From contig JBOZIK010000001.1 of NCBI GenBank assembly GCA_051453625.1, positions 239,042,891-239,106,890 on the forward strand: a stretch of DNA of 64,000 nt. The letters are read 5' to 3'. This document shows positions 1 through 11,727 of the stretch, piece after piece. A model generated the notes under the pieces. The model was not told the DNA's origin. It searched no databases and was given only the letters and a program-made list of their open reading frames with translations. The number at the start of each line of letters is the position of its first letter. The stretch's first letter is position 1. The position numbers and the translations under genes were made by a program. Source of the DNA: Welwitschia mirabilis. Taxonomy: Eukaryota > Gnetophyta > Gnetopsida > Welwitschiales.

Positions 1-248
1 GTTGACAAAAGAGGATAATTTTTTACGACATTATAGTTGTTCTCATACAAATCACATGTTTGCACAACATTTCTTTCCATTACATTTTAGCATCTAAAAT
101 TATTTCCGTATACTTCTTCAAGTTCATTGTAAATTATCTTATAGGATTTATGGGGTTGTCTTCTACCTCTTTTTATTGCTTTACCTGTTTTAAGTCCTTG
201 ATAAGTTGGCCTATCATTTGATTTTATTTAAGTGATAACCATGTTTTA

Positions 249-348
249 NNNNNNNNNNNNNNNNNNNNNNNNNNNNNNNNNNNNNNNNNNNNNNNNNNNN
301 NNNNNNNNNNNNNNNNNNNNNNNNNNNNNNNNNNNNNNNNNNNNNNNN
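249..348. other. Assembly gap, 100 N
   Basis: The flanks repeat: 65-248 and 349-532 are the same 184 bases with about three mismatches. This looks like an unmerged contig overlap. Confidence 0.95.
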
Positions 349-667
349 CAACATTTCTTTCCATTACATTTTAGCATCTAAAATCATTTCCGTATACTTC
401 TTCAAGTTTATTGTAAATTATCTTATAGGATTTATGGGGTTGTCTTCTACCTCTTTTTATTGCTTTACCTGTTTTAATTCCTTGATAAGTTGGCCTATCA
501 TTTGATTTTATTTAAGTGATAACCATGTTTTACTTACCTTCATAACTTCTTCTAATTTTGTCCATCCATCATCTAAAGTAAGGTTCATGAGATTTCCTCT
601 ACAAGAAAAATCTAGAAGTTCTTTTGTATGTGGAGTTAGCTCACTATAAAAGTAGTTTAGTTTTTCT

Positions 668-767
668 NNNNNNNNNNNNNNNNNNNNNNNNNNNNNNNNN
701 NNNNNNNNNNNNNNNNNNNNNNNNNNNNNNNNNNNNNNNNNNNNNNNNNNNNNNNNNNNNNNNNNNN
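668..767. other. Assembly gap, 100 N
   Basis: The flanks repeat: 595-667 and 770-842 are the same 73 bases with one mismatch. Confidence 0.95.
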
Positions 768-1366
768 TGTCCTCTACAAGAAAAATCTAGAAGTTCTTTT
801 GTATGTGGAGTTAGCTCACGATAAAAGTAGTTTAGTTTTTCTACACTTGAAAGGGCGTCTACTTGATTAGAGTGGAATGCTATAAAGAAACATTCATATG
901 TGGAGGCATAGTTTTCATTTCATTTTTATTGAAAGTTTATTACCTCTATTTTTATTTTTCTTATAGTTTATTCACTTATGAATCTTTTTATAAAGGTTTC
1001 TTGAACTTGATCCCATGTTTTCAGGCTTTTGTAAGATAATGTTTTTAGTCAAAATTTTGCCCTACTTTTTAATGTCATGGGAAAGATTATAATATATGTT
1101 CTATCTATTATTTTTTTCTTCCCATTTCCTAAGATAGGGATAAGCTGTTTACTATCTCCAATGTATTAAATGAAATCCTCATCATATTTTCCACTAAAAA
1201 TTGGGTAGGTATGTAAATTTTTAAGCTCTAGATCATATCCTGGAGGTAGGTCAAAAGGTGTTTGAATTTCTCTATTCTTATTGGCTAATAATTCTCTAAG
1301 GGTGAGGTTGGCATTAGGCGTAGAAGATCCTAATACTTGTTTTTATTTATAGGAAATACTTGACAT

Positions 1367-1742
1367 TATGATTGGATTTTCTTCTTATATAGGTTTATTG
1401 TTAAGAAAATTAGATTTAGAAAAAATAAATTTGGAAGGAGGATTAAAAGCATCTAGAAATTATTGTTTCGACTCTTTTTCTATGTTCACTAGTTCTTCTT
1501 TGATATTATTTTCTATAAGCTTTTTTTTATCTCATATATTTCTTTTTTAGATTTGCCCATATCATAGAATCTTGCAAATTGAAAACAACAGAAAATAGAT
1601 TAAAAAATAATAGACTATTATCCTGTCTATCATTTGAATGACAGAAGAGATGACATACAAAAACAACAAAGAAACAGAAATAGAACTATAACTAAAATAG
1701 AAAGAAAAAAACATAGAAGATAGGCCTATCATCCACCTTGTC
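1367..1742 (-). other. Leader (5' UTR) of gypsy copy A
   Basis: This stretch lies between the gag ATG and the LTR-like block and has no coding signal. It aligns with the copy C leader (11.06-11.45 kb). It carries one full GATGAC motif (1615-1655) and a half motif (1724-1742). The half motif is cut exactly where copy A lacks about 310 bases present in copy C (about 11,430-11,745), so the primer-binding region has been deleted here. Confidence 0.55.
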
Positions 1743-3002
1743 TTTACGCACGCTTTTACATTTAAATAGATTTTGTCATTAATAATTAAAATAGACATTA
1801 AGAATAATACATCAGGCTAGTATAATGGGAGTGACCTAAAATGTCGTATCTCATTGAAGTCTACCCATATGAGACTCGAGTTGCTTTTGAAATTAAAATT
1901 AGGAATCAAGTGATAAATAATAATGCAAGAAGATAAACTACCATGCAAAGTGCAATATGCAATCTAAACTAACATGCACTATAAATGAATCCTAACCCTA
2001 CTTGCTTTTTAGCCTTGATAAAGGTTACCCTTGATAATCTATATTAGCAAAGAAATTGTTACTAGATCTTGAACAACGTTAGACTATAAGGAACATAAGA
2101 TATCCTATAATGTAAATAATACAAACATGTAAAAAAAACAAAGATTTATAATGAAATGGTAATAATATCTGAGTTAAAAAAAAGCTGGGTTTCATTGAAA
2201 GATACTCAGCCATTCACTAAGTACTCATCTTTCTGCAACTCTTAAGATCTTTCACCCTTTGCTCTCCTATTATAAGAATCTTTGATGCATCAAAGATCAA
2301 ATGGAGAGTCAAAGGGGTATTTATTTATGGCAAAATACAATTAAAATAATAAACAGAAGACATAGTTATGAACACTCATTAAGGACTCAAAAATGGATAA
2401 AACAGCTAAAAGAATCTGTTGTTGATAGTTACATGTCAGTGTCATCTAGGCTATCATCTGGATAACAATGGCGATGATATAATATTATAAAATATCTTCA
2501 AAAGTGATGACTCAGCATTCATCATCCTATTTGTTGTGTGAACAATGGACGGGATGACAGTCTTTTTTAATGTCTTTCCTAAGGAAAAACTTAGTAGTTT
2601 TATCATGAAAAGCTCTTTTTATCAAAAAGTGCTTTAAACCCATCAAATTTGGATAATAATTATACTTTCCTAATATTTTCTCTTATATCTCTAAAATCCT
2701 AAGAATTGCACCTAAAGATGCATAAAAGTCCTACAAAACAACTCATAAAATCCATCAAATAACCATAAATTAGTAGTGCAACATCTCCCCTTACTTAACC
2801 TTTGTGAATCCCTGATAAAAACCAAGCAGAAAAACCATAATTATGAGCCAATTTATTTTTCAAAAGATAATCTGAAAATCCTAATAAGAGGCTTATAGAA
2901 ACACATCATATAGGTAAATAATAAGTAATGCACAATGTGTGTAAAAAATTTGAAAATTTTATGTTATAAAAACTTTAAAAATTTTGAAAATAAGTCATGC
3001 AA
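1743..3002 (-). repeat. LTR-like block, copy A
   Basis: This block upstream of gag (minus orientation) aligns along about 1 kb with 11,728-12,775 and more loosely with 14,579-15,818. Shared anchors are a GCTAGTATAATGGGAGTGAC segment near 1815 and a GTCCTACAAAAC segment near 2729. It contains GATGAC motifs at 2448-2480 and 2519-2561. The right edge is uncertain. One candidate is the CA at 3001-3002, because a purine tract on the minus strand (3014-3047), as expected of a polypurine tract, follows at once. The detectable homology itself stops near 2790. Confidence 0.5.
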
Positions 3003-3970
3003 ATGGGTCTCTTCCCCCCTCCCCTCCATCTCTTCCCTCCCTCCATTAAGAAAAGGTAGTACATCCTGTATTAGCAAATAAAAGAAAGAAGGTAAAAGGG
3101 AATGGAAAGATAAGAAATGAAAATGAGGACAACTTTTAAAACAAAGTGTAAAGCTGAGTAATGCCAAATTTAAAAAGTATAGAGATATGAAATACTTTGA
3201 CAGATAAAGAAAAGAGTGGACAAAAAGTGTTTTGCCATAAAAATAATATGAGTAGTGTTTTACAACAGCAAAAATCTAAAAAATAACACAAAAATAAACA
3301 ATAAATGAGCTTTACTAAAAACTAAAATAGGAAAATATGCTAATAAAATACAGAATGACTTTAAAATAACTAACAAAACCATAAAAGAAAATAAGAAGAA
3401 TGGATAGAAGATAACATAAATAAAAGATAGCTTACCAATCGAACATTTTTACCTAGCAACCTTTAATGAAAGTAATTACAACATCACTTAATGTGATAAA
3501 TGCTGTATAAAAAATTCCATTTGGTAAGGTAATGATTATGATGATGCTAGAGTAAAATGCTTTAAATAATGAATGATCAAACTAAAGAATTGCTCAAAAA
3601 ATAAACTCTCCTTCTGTCATCTCAAAATAAACACTCAAATCTTAAGAAATGAAATGATCATATAAAAAACCTAAGAGTCTAAAAAAATAAGAAATGCATC
3701 TAATAATACTAGGAGTACCACTATTCCCATGGCCTCAAAGTTTTAAATACAAATTTATTACCTATGATAAGAGTAGTGCAACCACTATTAGAGAAGTAAG
3801 TACAATGAAGCATGGCCAACTGACCTCCCAATGGAGTTTCCATAGCTACCATATTATACTATTAAAGGCTTCTCTTAGAAATATTTACCCCAGTATACTT
3901 GCAGTAGAACATCATGGTGACCATGTTTTTGAGATAACAAATATAAAACATCATGGTCTTTATTTCACTC

Positions 3971-4002
<32 letters not shown>

Positions 4003-4244
4003 TTTTCTTTTTTTTTTTAAAACAAAACAACATTCCACATGACCATACACTCCAAAAGATAAAGGTAAAAGTCATAAGATTAAAATAAAAAATAACACTC
4101 TTAGATAATCTAAGATCTTTTCACCATTAAGAAAAATATCAAAAATAAAGCATCTTTCTTCAATTAAAGTTTATGGACTTGTGAACATCCTAAGCTTGGG
4201 TGAATCCAATCTTACCACTGAAATGACCAAGTTAAAAGACTAGT
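3003..4244. other. Non-coding spacer upstream of LTR copy A
   Basis: I recognise no protein-coding signal. At 3014-3047 the plus strand is almost pure pyrimidine, so the minus strand has a long purine tract that could be the polypurine tract priming plus-strand synthesis of the minus-oriented element. The rest is AT-rich sequence plus a CTTT microsatellite. Confidence 0.45.
3968..4018. repeat. (CTTT)n microsatellite
   Basis: About eight consecutive CTTT units grade into a T-rich tract. Open frames across it are low-complexity artefacts. Confidence 0.9.
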
Positions 4245-5090
4245 CATGGAAATAAATACATAAGTTAAGTTTTAAAAATGACAAAGTAATGTCATAATAA
4301 TCTTCCAAAGGAAAAAGCTAAGAGAAAATTCAGATAGTTTTCTTGTGTAATTCCAATTTTTGCCCATTTACTTCCTATAATTCTCAAGTAGTCAAGTCAG
4401 AAATCTCAATAGAATCATAAAAATGTATTTTTTTAAAATAACAAAAATCAACATTTTATTAACTGTCATCCTAATCATCGTCTAGATGACAGAGAGGATA
4501 ACAGAGACAGAAAAATAAAAAATTATCAGAAAACACAAAAATTTATCAAAAGCTGGAAATCTTAATAAAATTTACTATCATCCAGCTTGTCATGGGGATG
4601 ACAGATAAGATAATGGATTATTATTGCAAAAAACAAAAAATAAAAACTAAAGATAGAAAATGAAATCAGAAATTATCAAAATAGAAAGCTAAAAAAAAAT
4701 AGCAAGGCAAACAAATTTTATTCAATTTCTAAATCTAAAGCACACTTTTTATTGGAAAGAAAGGAGGAAAAACTCAGGATCTATTTTGGTTTCAAGATTC
4801 TCATAGAAATAAGGTCCAAACCAAAAATTTACTAATTGATAAAATATAAGAGATGAGAAATTATTTCCAAGTAAAATCAATTGGATTAAGAAAGGAGTAA
4901 TGGAGAGCACTCTATGATGCCACATCAAAGCATAAATTTTAAAAGTAGAATGAGAGAGAAATGATAACTTTGATAAAATATTTTCATGGAATGTAAAATT
5001 TTATTTTAAGTATCACAAAGAAATTTATATTCAAGTCCACTAAAAACATTTTTCTCATCCAAAATTAAATTATGATTTTTAATCTTTGGC
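4245..5090 (-). repeat. Post-protease region of gypsy copy B
   Basis: This region lies downstream of gag-pro on the minus strand. It matches 7379-8165 along its length, for example the AAGTTAAGTTT start, a CTCAAGTAGTCAAGT-type run, and the GATGCCACAT segment near 4917 and 8041. No RT, RNase H or integrase signature appears where pol should follow. GATGAC motifs lie at 4463-4504 and 4575-4613. It could be a non-autonomous (LARD-like) filler or a decayed region. Confidence 0.6.
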
Positions 5091-7278
5091 TTATGTAATG
5101 GACAATCTCCTCATAATCTTTCTTACAAAGTTGGACTTCCTTACACTCTAAAGGTTGAATTTTTTCTTTTTTCTTAGGTTGGTCATCATAAAGCATAGGC
5201 TCATGTGATTTTATCTCTCTTTCTTCAAGTGAATGATGTTGTAGAAATAAAGTTTATTTGATATTGTTTTCAATGTGTATTTTATCATTACCCAAATCTT
5301 TCTTAGCTACATCAAAGACTCTAACGGTAAATGTTCTATTTCCAAAATAACATTTCATTGTTCCTACTCTGTAGTGGATTATTGCATAAAAGGCTCTACT
5401 TGAAAGTAAAGGTATCCTCTGTTATGCTCAACTTCTATGATAATTATGTTTATGGAGTATTAAGTCTTTTTTATTTGAATTTCCAAATCTTTAATGATGC
5501 CTAACAGTTTCTTAACTGAAGTGTCTGCAAATTTTAAGACAACCGAAGTAGGCTCTATTCTATCCTCCAAACTAAGTCTCTTACAAATGTGAAGTGACAT
5601 AATATTAACACTTGCTCCAATGTCAATCAAGGCTTTCCTAATCTTTTTGTTTTTTTCTAAAGTAAGATTCACCGTTGCTGCTCTTAGATATTTAAATTTA
5701 GATGAATTTTATAAAACTAAGTTTGTAAGGGATTAGGCAAGAAAGACTTTGCTAGGGATAACTCATTTATGTTTTCTTTTTATTAGGTCTTTCCATAATT
5801 TTGAGTACCCTCAATTTTCCTATAAAACTTTCAAAAAGGTAAGTTTATGCTCATATTTTTCATCAAGGCTTTTAAATAATCATTGAAAGTTGAATTGTTA
5901 TTAAGCCTATTCATCTAGGGGGTGGTTTATTAGGAAGTATTCTTCTTTTTTTTTTTTGTCAAGATATTAGAAGTTGTAATCTTCCAATATTTTAATGTCT
6001 TCTTCCTCTTATGCTTCATTATTTCTAAAGTTATTTTGGGAGATGGAAGGCTCACATGAAGAATGGTTTATTTCTTGTTACAACCTTATAATCTTTTCTT
6101 AGTTCCTTCAGACTTGGTAAAGGTTGTATTGCTAAAGATCCTTGAGGTCTTTAGTTTGGTAGTAATGTTTGTTGAAGGATGTTTACTATGTTTTCCATAC
6201 TGGAATTTTGTTTTTCAAATTTGGCATTTGTTTCTTCTCTTAATATTCTTATTTCATTAATAAGATTTGTGATTGAATCACTTAAATGTTGGTAGTTGAA
6301 TGAATCTAGCGGGTAATTTGCATTTTCGAATCTATTTCTAAAAGTTTGAGAATTATTTTGAAAATGAGTGTTTAATCTTGGTTGTGCTTAATGGAATTTT
6401 TGAGATGGTTGGTTGAAAGTACAAACTTCTTCTCGAATTCTTTCTTCATATGTTGGTAAAAGAGGATAGTTTTTAGTGATATGATAATTATCTTCACATA
6501 AGTCATAAGTTTGTATAACATTTCTTTCAGTTGCAGTTTTAGCATATAAGATGATTTCTACATACTTCTGCAACATTGTTGTAAAATCTCTTATGGGATT
6601 TGTAGGATTAGATTCTAACTCTTTTTGTTATTTTATCTCTTTTAAGTCTTTAATAAGTTAGCCTACCGTTTGATTTTCTTTAGGCATTAACCAAGTTTGA
6701 CTATCCTCCACAAGTTCTTCTAATTTTGTCCAGGCATCTTCTAATGTAAGATTAATAGGGTTTCCACCATAAGAGAAATATACAAGTTGTTTCATGTGGG
6801 GAGTCAATCCACTATAAAAATGATCAAGTATTTTACTCTTAAAAAGGCATCTACTAGATTAGAATGGACTATTATAGAGAAATGTTCATAAGTAGAGGCG
6901 TAATCTTTATTTGGTTTTTATTGGAAGTCTATTACCTCTTTTTTTTTCCTCTTTTGTTTTGGTTTCTTCACTCATGAATCTTTTTACAAAGGTTTCTTGG
7001 AATTGATCCCATGTTTTTAGGCTTTTGTAGGGTATAGTTTTTAGCCAAAGTTTTGCTTTACCTTTTAATGTCATAGGGAAGATTACTATATATGTTCTAT
7101 CCATTATTTTTTTTCTTATCATTTCTTAAGGTGAGGATAAGTTGTTCAATGTCTTCAATGTGTTGAAGTGGATCCTCGTCATCTTCTTCATTAAAAGTTG
7201 GATAGGCATGTAAATTTTTAATTTTGACATCATCTCTTGAAGGTAGGTCAAAAGCTGTTATAATTTATCTTTTCTTCT
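5091..7278 (-). pseudogene. Ty3/gypsy-type gag-protease, copy B
   Basis: Modules run from high to low coordinates. The gag capsid core at 6907-7122 contains FPMTLKGKAKLWLKTIPYKS followed by WDQFQETFVKRFM, typical of plant Ty3/gypsy capsid. A nucleocapsid zinc knuckle at about 6465-6508 has its first and last Cys as Tyr. A retropepsin-like aspartic protease at 5460-5672 has an active-site run ALIDIGASVNIM (catalytic Asp codon at 5622-5624). A further stretch to about 5091 is readable after frameshifts. The gag start lies in the gap at 7279. The protease would cut the polyprotein. The active-site Asp is intact here, unlike copy C, but the whole frame is broken. Confidence 0.85.
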
Positions 7279-7378
7279 NNNNNNNNNNNNNNNNNNNNNN
7301 NNNNNNNNNNNNNNNNNNNNNNNNNNNNNNNNNNNNNNNNNNNNNNNNNNNNNNNNNNNNNNNNNNNNNNNNNNNNNN
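7279..7378. other. Assembly gap, 100 N
   Basis: It separates copy B gag from the post-protease tail of copy C. No duplicated flanks are seen. It could hide an LTR or a direct junction between the two tandem copies. Confidence 0.95.
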
Positions 7379-8165
7379 AAGTACATTAGTTAAGTTTAAA
7401 AGATGATCAAGTAATGCCATAATAATATTTCAAAGGAAAAAGATAAAAGAAAATTTAGACAATTTGCTCATGAAATTCCAATTTTTATCCTTTTACTTTT
7501 TGTAATTCTCAAGTGGTCAAGTTAGAACTCTCAATAAAGCCATAAAAATGTATTTTCTCAAATAACAGAAAACAAAAATTAATATTTTATTGACTATCAT
7601 CCTGCTCATTGTCCAAACAACATAGAGGACGACATACACAGGAAAAATAAATAGAACATAGAAAATTAATTAAAAAACTAGAAAACTATCAAAGGCGACT
7701 ATTGTCCACCTTGTCATAGGGATGATAGAGAAGATGACTAATTATTTTTGTAGAAACTAGAAAATAAAACTTACAAATAGCAAAAAAAAACAGAGACTCT
7801 AAAAATCAAAAAATGAAAAGAAAACAACAATAAAAGCAAACTTTTATTCAAATCCTAAAGTTAAAGCACACTTTTATTAAAAAGAAAGAAAAGAAAATCA
7901 AGGATCTATTGTGGTCTCAAGTTTCTTAGAGAAGTAAGGTCCAATCTAGAAATTCACTAATTAATAAAAAATAAGAGATGTGTAATTATCTTTATGCAAA
8001 ATTAACTAGATGAAGAGAGGAGTAATGGATAGAACTCTATGATGCCACATTAAAGCACAAATTTTGGAAGTCAAAGGGAACAGAAATAATAACTTGGATA
8101 AAAGATTTTTATGAAATGAAAGAGTTTTATCTTTAATTTTATTGAAAATTTTTTTCTTTTTCAAA
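7379..8165 (-). repeat. Post-protease region of gypsy copy C
   Basis: This is homologous to 4245-5000. It holds GATGAC motifs at 7593-7633 and 7697-7738 and no recognisable RT or integrase. It ends in a 941-base gap before the protease of copy C. Confidence 0.6.
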
Positions 8166-9106
8166 NNNNNNNNNNNNNNNNNNNNNNNNNNNNNNNNNNN
8201 NNNNNNNNNNNNNNNNNNNNNNNNNNNNNNNNNNNNNNNNNNNNNNNNNNNNNNNNNNNNNNNNNNNNNNNNNNNNNNNNNNNNNNNNNNNNNNNNNNNN
8301 NNNNNNNNNNNNNNNNNNNNNNNNNNNNNNNNNNNNNNNNNNNNNNNNNNNNNNNNNNNNNNNNNNNNNNNNNNNNNNNNNNNNNNNNNNNNNNNNNNNN
8401 NNNNNNNNNNNNNNNNNNNNNNNNNNNNNNNNNNNNNNNNNNNNNNNNNNNNNNNNNNNNNNNNNNNNNNNNNNNNNNNNNNNNNNNNNNNNNNNNNNNN
8501 NNNNNNNNNNNNNNNNNNNNNNNNNNNNNNNNNNNNNNNNNNNNNNNNNNNNNNNNNNNNNNNNNNNNNNNNNNNNNNNNNNNNNNNNNNNNNNNNNNNN
8601 NNNNNNNNNNNNNNNNNNNNNNNNNNNNNNNNNNNNNNNNNNNNNNNNNNNNNNNNNNNNNNNNNNNNNNNNNNNNNNNNNNNNNNNNNNNNNNNNNNNN
8701 NNNNNNNNNNNNNNNNNNNNNNNNNNNNNNNNNNNNNNNNNNNNNNNNNNNNNNNNNNNNNNNNNNNNNNNNNNNNNNNNNNNNNNNNNNNNNNNNNNNN
8801 NNNNNNNNNNNNNNNNNNNNNNNNNNNNNNNNNNNNNNNNNNNNNNNNNNNNNNNNNNNNNNNNNNNNNNNNNNNNNNNNNNNNNNNNNNNNNNNNNNNN
8901 NNNNNNNNNNNNNNNNNNNNNNNNNNNNNNNNNNNNNNNNNNNNNNNNNNNNNNNNNNNNNNNNNNNNNNNNNNNNNNNNNNNNNNNNNNNNNNNNNNNN
9001 NNNNNNNNNNNNNNNNNNNNNNNNNNNNNNNNNNNNNNNNNNNNNNNNNNNNNNNNNNNNNNNNNNNNNNNNNNNNNNNNNNNNNNNNNNNNNNNNNNNN
9101 NNNNNN
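8166..9106. other. Assembly gap, 941 N
   Basis: It removes the C-terminal protease part and the sequence just downstream in copy C. Frames crossing it are meaningless. Confidence 0.95.
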
Positions 9107-9384
9107 TATTCTATCTTCCAAATCAAGCCTCTTACAAATGTAAAGTTTTATAATGTTAACACTCACTCCAATGTTAATCAAAGCCTTTCTTATCTTTTTG
9201 TTTCTCTCTATAGTAACATTCATCATTGATGCTCCTGGATCTTTAAATTTTTATGATTTTTGTAATGCTAAATTTGTGAGGGATTGGGTAAGAAAGTCTT
9301 TACTAGGAATAACTTGTTTTTGTTTTCTTTTTATCAAGTCATTCTATAGTTTAGCATACCCCAAATTTTGTTGTAGAATTTTCT

Positions 9385-9720
9385 NNNNNNNNNNNNNNNN
9401 NNNNNNNNNNNNNNNNNNNNNNNNNNNNNNNNNNNNNNNNNNNNNNNNNNNNNNNNNNNNNNNNNNNNNNNNNNNNNNNNNNNNNNNNNNNNNNNNNNNN
9501 NNNNNNNNNNNNNNNNNNNNNNNNNNNNNNNNNNNNNNNNNNNNNNNNNNNNNNNNNNNNNNNNNNNNNNNNNNNNNNNNNNNNNNNNNNNNNNNNNNNN
9601 NNNNNNNNNNNNNNNNNNNNNNNNNNNNNNNNNNNNNNNNNNNNNNNNNNNNNNNNNNNNNNNNNNNNNNNNNNNNNNNNNNNNNNNNNNNNNNNNNNNN
9701 NNNNNNNNNNNNNNNNNNNN
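9385..9720. other. Assembly gap, 336 N
   Basis: It lies between protease and zinc knuckle of copy C. No duplicated flanks are seen. Confidence 0.95.
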
Positions 9721-10397
9721 TTTTTTTCCATGTTTTCTACATTGACATTTGTTTTTCTGAGCTCCTCTATAAGGTTTGTAAGTTATTCATACAGATTTTG
9801 AAAGTTTAATGGACTTGGTGGATAGTTTGCATTTTCAAATTAGTTTCTAAAAGGTTGATGATTATTTTGGAAATATGTGTTCAACCTAGGTTGTACTTGA
9901 TTTTGATAATTTTTCAGATAGTTAATTAAAAGTAAAACCTTCTTCATGAATCATTTCTTTATAAGTTAGTAGAAGAGGACAATTTTTGGTAACATGATAG
10001 TTGTTCTTACATAAATCACATGTTTGCATAACATTTCTTTCCATTATGTCTTTATCATCTAAAATCATTTTTGTATATTTCTCCAAGGTTATTTTAAATT
10101 ATCTCATAGGATTTATGGGTTTTCTTCTACCTCTTTTTGTCGCTTCACATGTTTTAAGTCCCTAATAGATTGGCCTATAGTTTGATTTTCTTTAGGTGAT
10201 GACCACATTTTACTTACCTCCATAAGTTATTCTAATTTTATCCATCTATCGTCTGAAGTAAGGTTCGTAAGGTTTCCTTCATAAAAAAAATCTACAAGTT
10301 GTTCTTTGTGTGGAGTTAGCCCACTATAAAAGTAGTTTAGTTTTTCTACACTTGAAAAGGCATCTACTAGATTAGAGTGGACTACTACAAAACAAAG

Positions 10398-10497
10398 NNN
10401 NNNNNNNNNNNNNNNNNNNNNNNNNNNNNNNNNNNNNNNNNNNNNNNNNNNNNNNNNNNNNNNNNNNNNNNNNNNNNNNNNNNNNNNNNNNNNNNNN
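10398..10497. other. Assembly gap, 100 N
   Basis: The flanks repeat: 10,307-10,397 and 10,498-10,588 are the same 91 bases with differences only in the first 20 or so. Confidence 0.95.
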
Positions 10498-11058
10498 TAT
10501 GTGAAGTTATTCCATTATAAAAGTAGTTTAGTTTTTCTACACTTGAAAAGGCATCTACTAGATTAGAGTGGACTACTACAAAACAAAGTTCATATGTGGA
10601 GGCATAATCTTCATTTGGTTTTTGTTCAAAGTTTATTACCTTAATTTTTATTTTCCTTTTAATTTTTCACTCATAAATCTTTTTGTAAAGGTTTTCCAAA
10701 CTTGATCCCATATTTTTAGGCTTTTGTAGGGTAATGTTTTTAGCCAAAGTTTTGACCTACCTCTTAATGTTATGAGAAAGATTATCATGTATGTTTTATC
10801 TATTATTTTTTTCTTTCCATTTACTAATATGAGGATAATTTTTTCAATGTCTCCAATATGTTGAATGGAATCCTCATCTTCTCTACTAAAAGTTGGATAA
10901 GCATGTAAATTTTTGAGCTCTACATCATCTCCTAGTGTTAGGTCAAACAGTGTTTGAATTTCTCTATTCTTGTTATCTAATAATTCTCTAAGGGTGAGGT
11001 TAGCATTAAGGGTAGAATATCCTACTACTTATTTTTGTTTATGGGAAGTACTTAACAT

Positions 11059-11727
11059 TGTAGATTAATTCTCTCCTTTTATAGGTTTTTCTATAAGAAA
11101 ATTATATTCAGAAAAAATAAATTCGGAAGGAGAATTGAGTGCACCTGGAGATTGTTCCTCTAACTTTTTTTTTATGTTCATTAGTCCTTTTTTGATATTC
11201 TTTACTGTAAGCTATTTTTCTCTCAAATATTTCTTCTATAGATTGACCATCTCATACCATCTTTTAAATAAAAAATAATAGAAAATAGATCAGAAAATAA
11301 TAGACTATCATCTTGTTTATCATATGGATGACAGAAGAGATGACACACAAAGAGAATAGAGAAATAGAAACAGAACCATAACTAAAATAGAAAGTAGAAA
11401 ATACAGAAAATAGGTCTATCATCCACCTTATCATCCAAACATTACAGGAGATAACAAAGGATAATTTATTGAAAAAAATCATAATCTAAAAATAAATTGA
11501 AAATAATAATGCATATTATTATTCTAACAGTCGTGGGGACGACAGAGGGGATGATCACATCTTTTTATAGAAAACTAAAAAAATGAAAAACTGAAACTAA
11601 AACATAGTACATATAAAACCTAAAACTCCTATAAAATATAATGCCACATAGACAAATAACTAGTATACTTATCTGAATAATGATAAACTTTGCATTCCTT
11701 TATAGCCTTTCTCAGCAATAGCATCAA
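11059..11727 (-). other. Leader (5' UTR) of gypsy copy C
   Basis: This non-coding stretch between gag and LTR carries three GATGAC motifs (11,303-11,346; 11,416-11,456; 11,515-11,556). At its LTR end, a CTTTCTCAGCAATAGCATCA-like segment (about 11,707-11,727) lines up with the better primer-site candidate in copy D. Confidence 0.55.

Larger units (their letters stand above)
1..1366 (-). pseudogene. Ty3/gypsy-type gag, copy A (partial, decayed)
   Basis: Gag forms the capsid and nucleocapsid of the virus-like particle. Read on the minus strand, an ATG at 1366 opens a frame with a stop at codon 8. It continues through an N-terminal LRELLANKNREIQ-like segment and a capsid core around 975-1080 resembling KSLKTWDQVQETFIKRF (retrotrans_gag family), then reaches a zinc knuckle at 15-56 and leaves the window. 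The core tryptophan of the usual W-L-K-T-L run is a stop. The knuckle keeps its first Cys, but its second and third Cys are Tyr and its His is Asn, so it could not bind zinc. Two N runs and their duplicated flanks also disturb the frame. The same protein occurs at 5.1-7.3 kb and 9.1-11.06 kb. Family assignment is firm; the exact lineage is not. Confidence 0.82.
9107..11058 (-). pseudogene. Ty3/gypsy-type gag-protease, copy C (best preserved gag)
   Basis: An ATG at 11,058 opens MLSTSHKQK, then a stop, then a gag frame with LTLRELLDNKNREIQ, a capsid core near 10,650-10,780 (LWLKTLPYKSLKIWDQ), and a complete CX2CX4HX4C zinc knuckle at 9979-10,020 (CDLCKNNYHVTKNC). It is the only one of the three copies with all four zinc ligands. 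The protease start at 9107-9226 reads ALINIGVSVNII, so the catalytic Asp of the D-[ST]-G motif is Asn and the protease would be dead. Two N runs (9385-9720, 10,398-10,497) interrupt it. The element runs minus, with leader and LTR directly upstream at higher coordinates. Confidence 0.85.

Noticed and set aside
3694-4020. 108-codon plus-strand frame ending in a Phe/Leu/Ser-rich tail
   Set aside because: The tail is the CTTT microsatellite, and the rest has no family resemblance. Minus-strand Lys/Glu repeats here have the same cause.
8006-9226. Long open frames on both strands, over 300 codons
   Set aside because: Most of the frame is the 941-base N run. Only the ends are sequence: the protease piece on the minus strand and post-protease DNA. 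The same applies to long frames across the gaps at 9385, 12776, 29481, 38472, 60850 and 62530.
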